NCBI GenBank assembly: GCA_024684055.1
Contig: JAIKXN010000239.1
Span: 62,001-126,000 of the forward strand
DNA length: 64,000 nt
From: Lachnospiraceae bacterium
Lineage (GTDB): Bacteria; Bacillota; Clostridia; Lachnospirales; Lachnospiraceae
Direction of reading: 5' to 3'
The translations under genes were made by a program, and so were the position numbers. Within the stretch, counting starts at the first letter, position 1, and each line of letters starts with the position of its first letter. The notes below the pieces were generated by a model. It saw only the letters and a program-made list of their open reading frames with translations, ran no database searches and had not been told where the DNA came from. Of the stretch, positions 62,213-64,000 are shown piece after piece.

Positions 62213-63940
62213 GTGGATAATATAAGCGGTTTACAGAACATTAATCGGGTAGCGAATTTAAGAAACGAAGCGGTCAGGGAAGGGATTAACCTTGACAGAG
62301 CCGGCGTTGATCTTATTCGACAGATGTCCTCGGGAGAAACCTTCAGGGGCGAGGTAATCGATGTTGCTCAGAATACCGCCACGATTCTCATCGGGGAAGA
62401 TGCAAGGATAACGGCGAATATCAATCCCGATATCAATTTAAGCGTAGGTCAGAGTGTTCTTTTTGAAGTCAATTCGGAATCTGACGACAGCGTGGTCCTG
62501 CGTACGCTTTTCACCAATATAGCAAATGAAAATATAGCAAACAATGCTCTTTCCACAGCAAATATTCCGGTCAATGCAACGTCACTGGCTCTGGTTTCGA
62601 CGCTTATGGAACAGGGTATGAGCATTGACAAGGATTCACTTGCTCTTTTATACAGGAATATTGTTTCAAATCCCGAAGTTCGTCCCGAAGAAATTATAAG
62701 GATGAAACAGATCGGGCTTGAACTTACTTCCGACAATATTGCAAGATTTGATTCTGTTCTGAATTTTGAAAGCAAAATATCCGAATCGATAAATACGCTT
62801 ATCAATCAGATGCCTATGGAGCTTTCGTCCATGGCAGATAAGGATCTTTCGGCTGCGATAAATCTGGCGCAGAGTTTCATTGAAACATCGGGTGAAGGAA
62901 AGACAGAAGTTTCGGTTTCTTTGGGCGATTCCGCGCTTGGTAACGAAGAACTTCTTCAGGGAGAAGAAAATTCCGACGAAAATCAGCTTGGCGCGAATGC
63001 AAAGAATAACGAGCACATACAGGAAACGGTTAAAAATATCATAAGCGAAACAGAAGAAGGCATCATATCATCAAAGGATGCAAATACGCTTATTAACGAA
63101 GGCATAAAAACTCTGGACATTTCCGAAGAAATCGCTCTTACAAACAAAGATTTTGACAATCTTTATTCCATGGTCACAAAGGAAAATGCTTTTGCCAACG
63201 AGATGATAGACAAACTTTCTAACGGCGAAAAAATAGACCTTGAAGAACTTTTAAAAACTTTCGATTCCATTTTAAAAGACGAAAACGTTTCCGATGCGGC
63301 CAAAAAGGAACTTATTAAATCAGAGTTATTTAAGAATTCGCTTGTGGATAAATTTTCCGAGAAATGGCTTCTTGAACCCGGTGATATCAAAGATTCCAAA
63401 TCCTTGAGCGAACATTACGGAAAAGTGATCGAGAACACGGATAAGATAATCGAATCTATGCAGGAAGCGGTCAAGGGAAGCGATAATCTGACGCAATCGG
63501 TAAATTCTTTCAGGGAGAACGTACAGTTTCTTCAGAATCTGAATGATTTGACGCCTTATGTTCAGCTGCCGATGAGGCTTAACAATAATTCGAATACAGG
63601 GGACCTTTATGTTTACGCCAACAAGAAGAATCTTCTGTCGGATAATGAAAACATTTCCGCAGCATTAAGACTTGATATGAAGAACCTCGGAAGAGTGGAT
63701 ATATACGTTAAGTTAAATTCCGGAAAGAAACTTTCGACTGATTTTACGCTTCCGGATGAAGATACGCTTAAGTTTATCGAAGAGCATATCGACATGCTTA
63801 ACGAGAAACTAACTGATCTCGGTTATTCCGTCACGAATTCGTTTAATACGAAAAGTACGGCACCCGAAGTTCTTATGGAAGAGGAAACAGGAGACAAAAA
63901 AGATGCGATCGGTTTTTACCGGTTCGATGTCAGAGCATAA
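62213..63940 (+). CDS. FliK-like flagellar hook-length control domain protein (YlqG-like)
   Basis: 575 residues. A variable, Asn/Ser/Glu-rich N-terminal two thirds is followed by a domain at about 445-555 resembling the FliK C-terminus: LRLDMKNLGRVDIYVKLNSG and then EEHIDMLNEKLTDLGYSV. Position after rnhB and before an FlhB-like gene matches B. subtilis ylqG-ylqH, which lie outside the flagellar operon. GTG start at 62213 has AGAGG upstream; an out-of-frame ATG two bases earlier closes after four codons. It may be a separate length or secretion control factor rather than the flagellar FliK itself. Confidence 0.8.
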   Translation: MDNISGLQNINRVANLRNEAVREGINLDRAGVDLIRQMSSGETFRGEVIDVAQNTATILIGEDARITANINPDINLSVGQSVLFEVNSESDDSVVLRTLFTNIANENIANNALSTANIPVNATSLALVSTLMEQGMSIDKDSLALLYRNIVSNPEVRPEEIIRMKQIGLELTSDNIARFDSVLNFESKISESINTLINQMPMELSSMADKDLSAAINLAQSFIETSGEGKTEVSVSLGDSALGNEELLQGEENSDENQLGANAKNNEHIQETVKNIISETEEGIISSKDANTLINEGIKTLDISEEIALTNKDFDNLYSMVTKENAFANEMIDKLSNGEKIDLEELLKTFDSILKDENVSDAAKKELIKSELFKNSLVDKFSEKWLLEPGDIKDSKSLSEHYGKVIENTDKIIESMQEAVKGSDNLTQSVNSFRENVQFLQNLNDLTPYVQLPMRLNNNSNTGDLYVYANKKNLLSDNENISAALRLDMKNLGRVDIYVKLNSGKKLSTDFTLPDEDTLKFIEEHIDMLNEKLTDLGYSVTNSFNTKSTAPEVLMEEETGDKKDAIGFYRFDVRA

Positions 63941-63955
63941 TAAATTGGAAATTTT

Positions 63956-64000
63956 ATGGAAAAGAAAAAAATAAGACAGGCCATAGCGCTCGAATACGAT
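63956..64000 (+). CDS. start of FlhB C-terminal-domain-like protein (YlqH-like), cut by window edge
   Basis: Only 15 codons are visible: EKKKIRQAIALEYD. The KxxxAxALxYD pattern matches the autocleavable cytoplasmic domain of FlhB/YscU as found in small soluble YlqH proteins. It lies 15 bases after the FliK-like gene, the same pair order as in B. subtilis. Confidence 0.7.
   Translation, partial: MEKKKIRQAIALEYD

Noticed and set aside
1..64000. tRNA, rRNA or transposon genes
   Set aside because: All gaps over 100 bases were read for tRNA arms, rRNA blocks and transposase motifs and none was seen.

Overview
The window reads as chromosomal core sequence of a low-GC, Gram-positive anaerobe of the Clostridia, most likely a Lachnospiraceae member of the Butyrivibrio/Roseburia type. 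The basis is gene order (rpsO-pnp, asp23-nusB-xseA-xseB-ispA-dxs-tlyA-nadK-recN, yicC-gmk-rpoZ, cinA-recA-recX-rny, plsX-acpP-rnc-smc-ftsY-ylxM-ffh-rpsP-khpA, rplS-lepB-rbgA-rnhB), strong AGGAGG-type ribosome binding sites, AT-rich spacers, Cheo-box type SOS operators at recA, and several small protein families I associate with Lachnospiraceae. Almost everything lies on the + strand; only hisJ, rpmF and one small gene are on the - strand. I found no rRNA, tRNA, CRISPR array, prophage or insertion sequence.

Layout. 1-14 kb: a signalling-rich stretch with a GGDEF-EAL protein cut by the left edge, aspS (a subtype resembling alphaproteobacterial AspRS), a shortened MocR-like regulator that has lost its PLP lysine, a membrane HD-GYP phosphodiesterase, a DUF2225 protein, rpsO-pnp with a large leader hairpin, deoB, a GNAT acetyltransferase and a second EAL protein with a dead GGDEF domain. 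14-26 kb: prfC, a secreted transglutaminase-like protein, then the asp23-nusB-xseAB-ispA-dxs-tlyA-nadK-recN operon. It lacks the usual argR and carries a tandem repeat array, built around a ribosome-binding-site-like sequence, just before ispA. 26-34 kb: glgA with a compact leader that can fold as an H-type pseudoknot, rqcH, yicC-gmk-rpoZ, rimO-pgsA and cinA. 34-37 kb: a three-gene accessory insert between cinA and recA (zinc-ribbon membrane protein, Cys-motif lipoprotein-like protein with an acidic tail, PflA-type radical SAM enzyme). 37-48 kb: SOS-controlled recA-recX, RNase Y, an aminotransferase, a XerD-type recombinase, a PHP-family phosphatase, gltX and a UvrD-like helicase. 48-64 kb: pta without ackA, inverted rpmF, plsX-acpP-rnc-smc-ftsY, ylxM-ffh-rpsP-khpA without rimM-trmD, a small inverted gene, rplS, two signal peptidases flanking rbgA, rnhB, and a FliK-like/FlhB-like pair running off the right edge.

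How the genes work together. The window mixes RNA processing and decay (PNPase, RNase III, RNase Y, YicC, RNase HII), translation and ribosome assembly (S15, S16, L19, L32, RF3, RimO, RbgA, TlyA, AspRS, GltX), ribosome rescue (RqcH), co-translational export (Ffh, FtsY, YlxM, LepB), DNA repair and segregation (RecA, RecX, RecN, SMC, ExoVII), isoprenoid and lipid synthesis (IspA, Dxs, PgsA, PlsX, AcpP) and c-di-GMP turnover. The least explained parts are the glgA leader pseudoknot, the cinA-recA insert and the xseB-ispA repeat array. All functional calls come from reading motifs and gene order; no database search was run.
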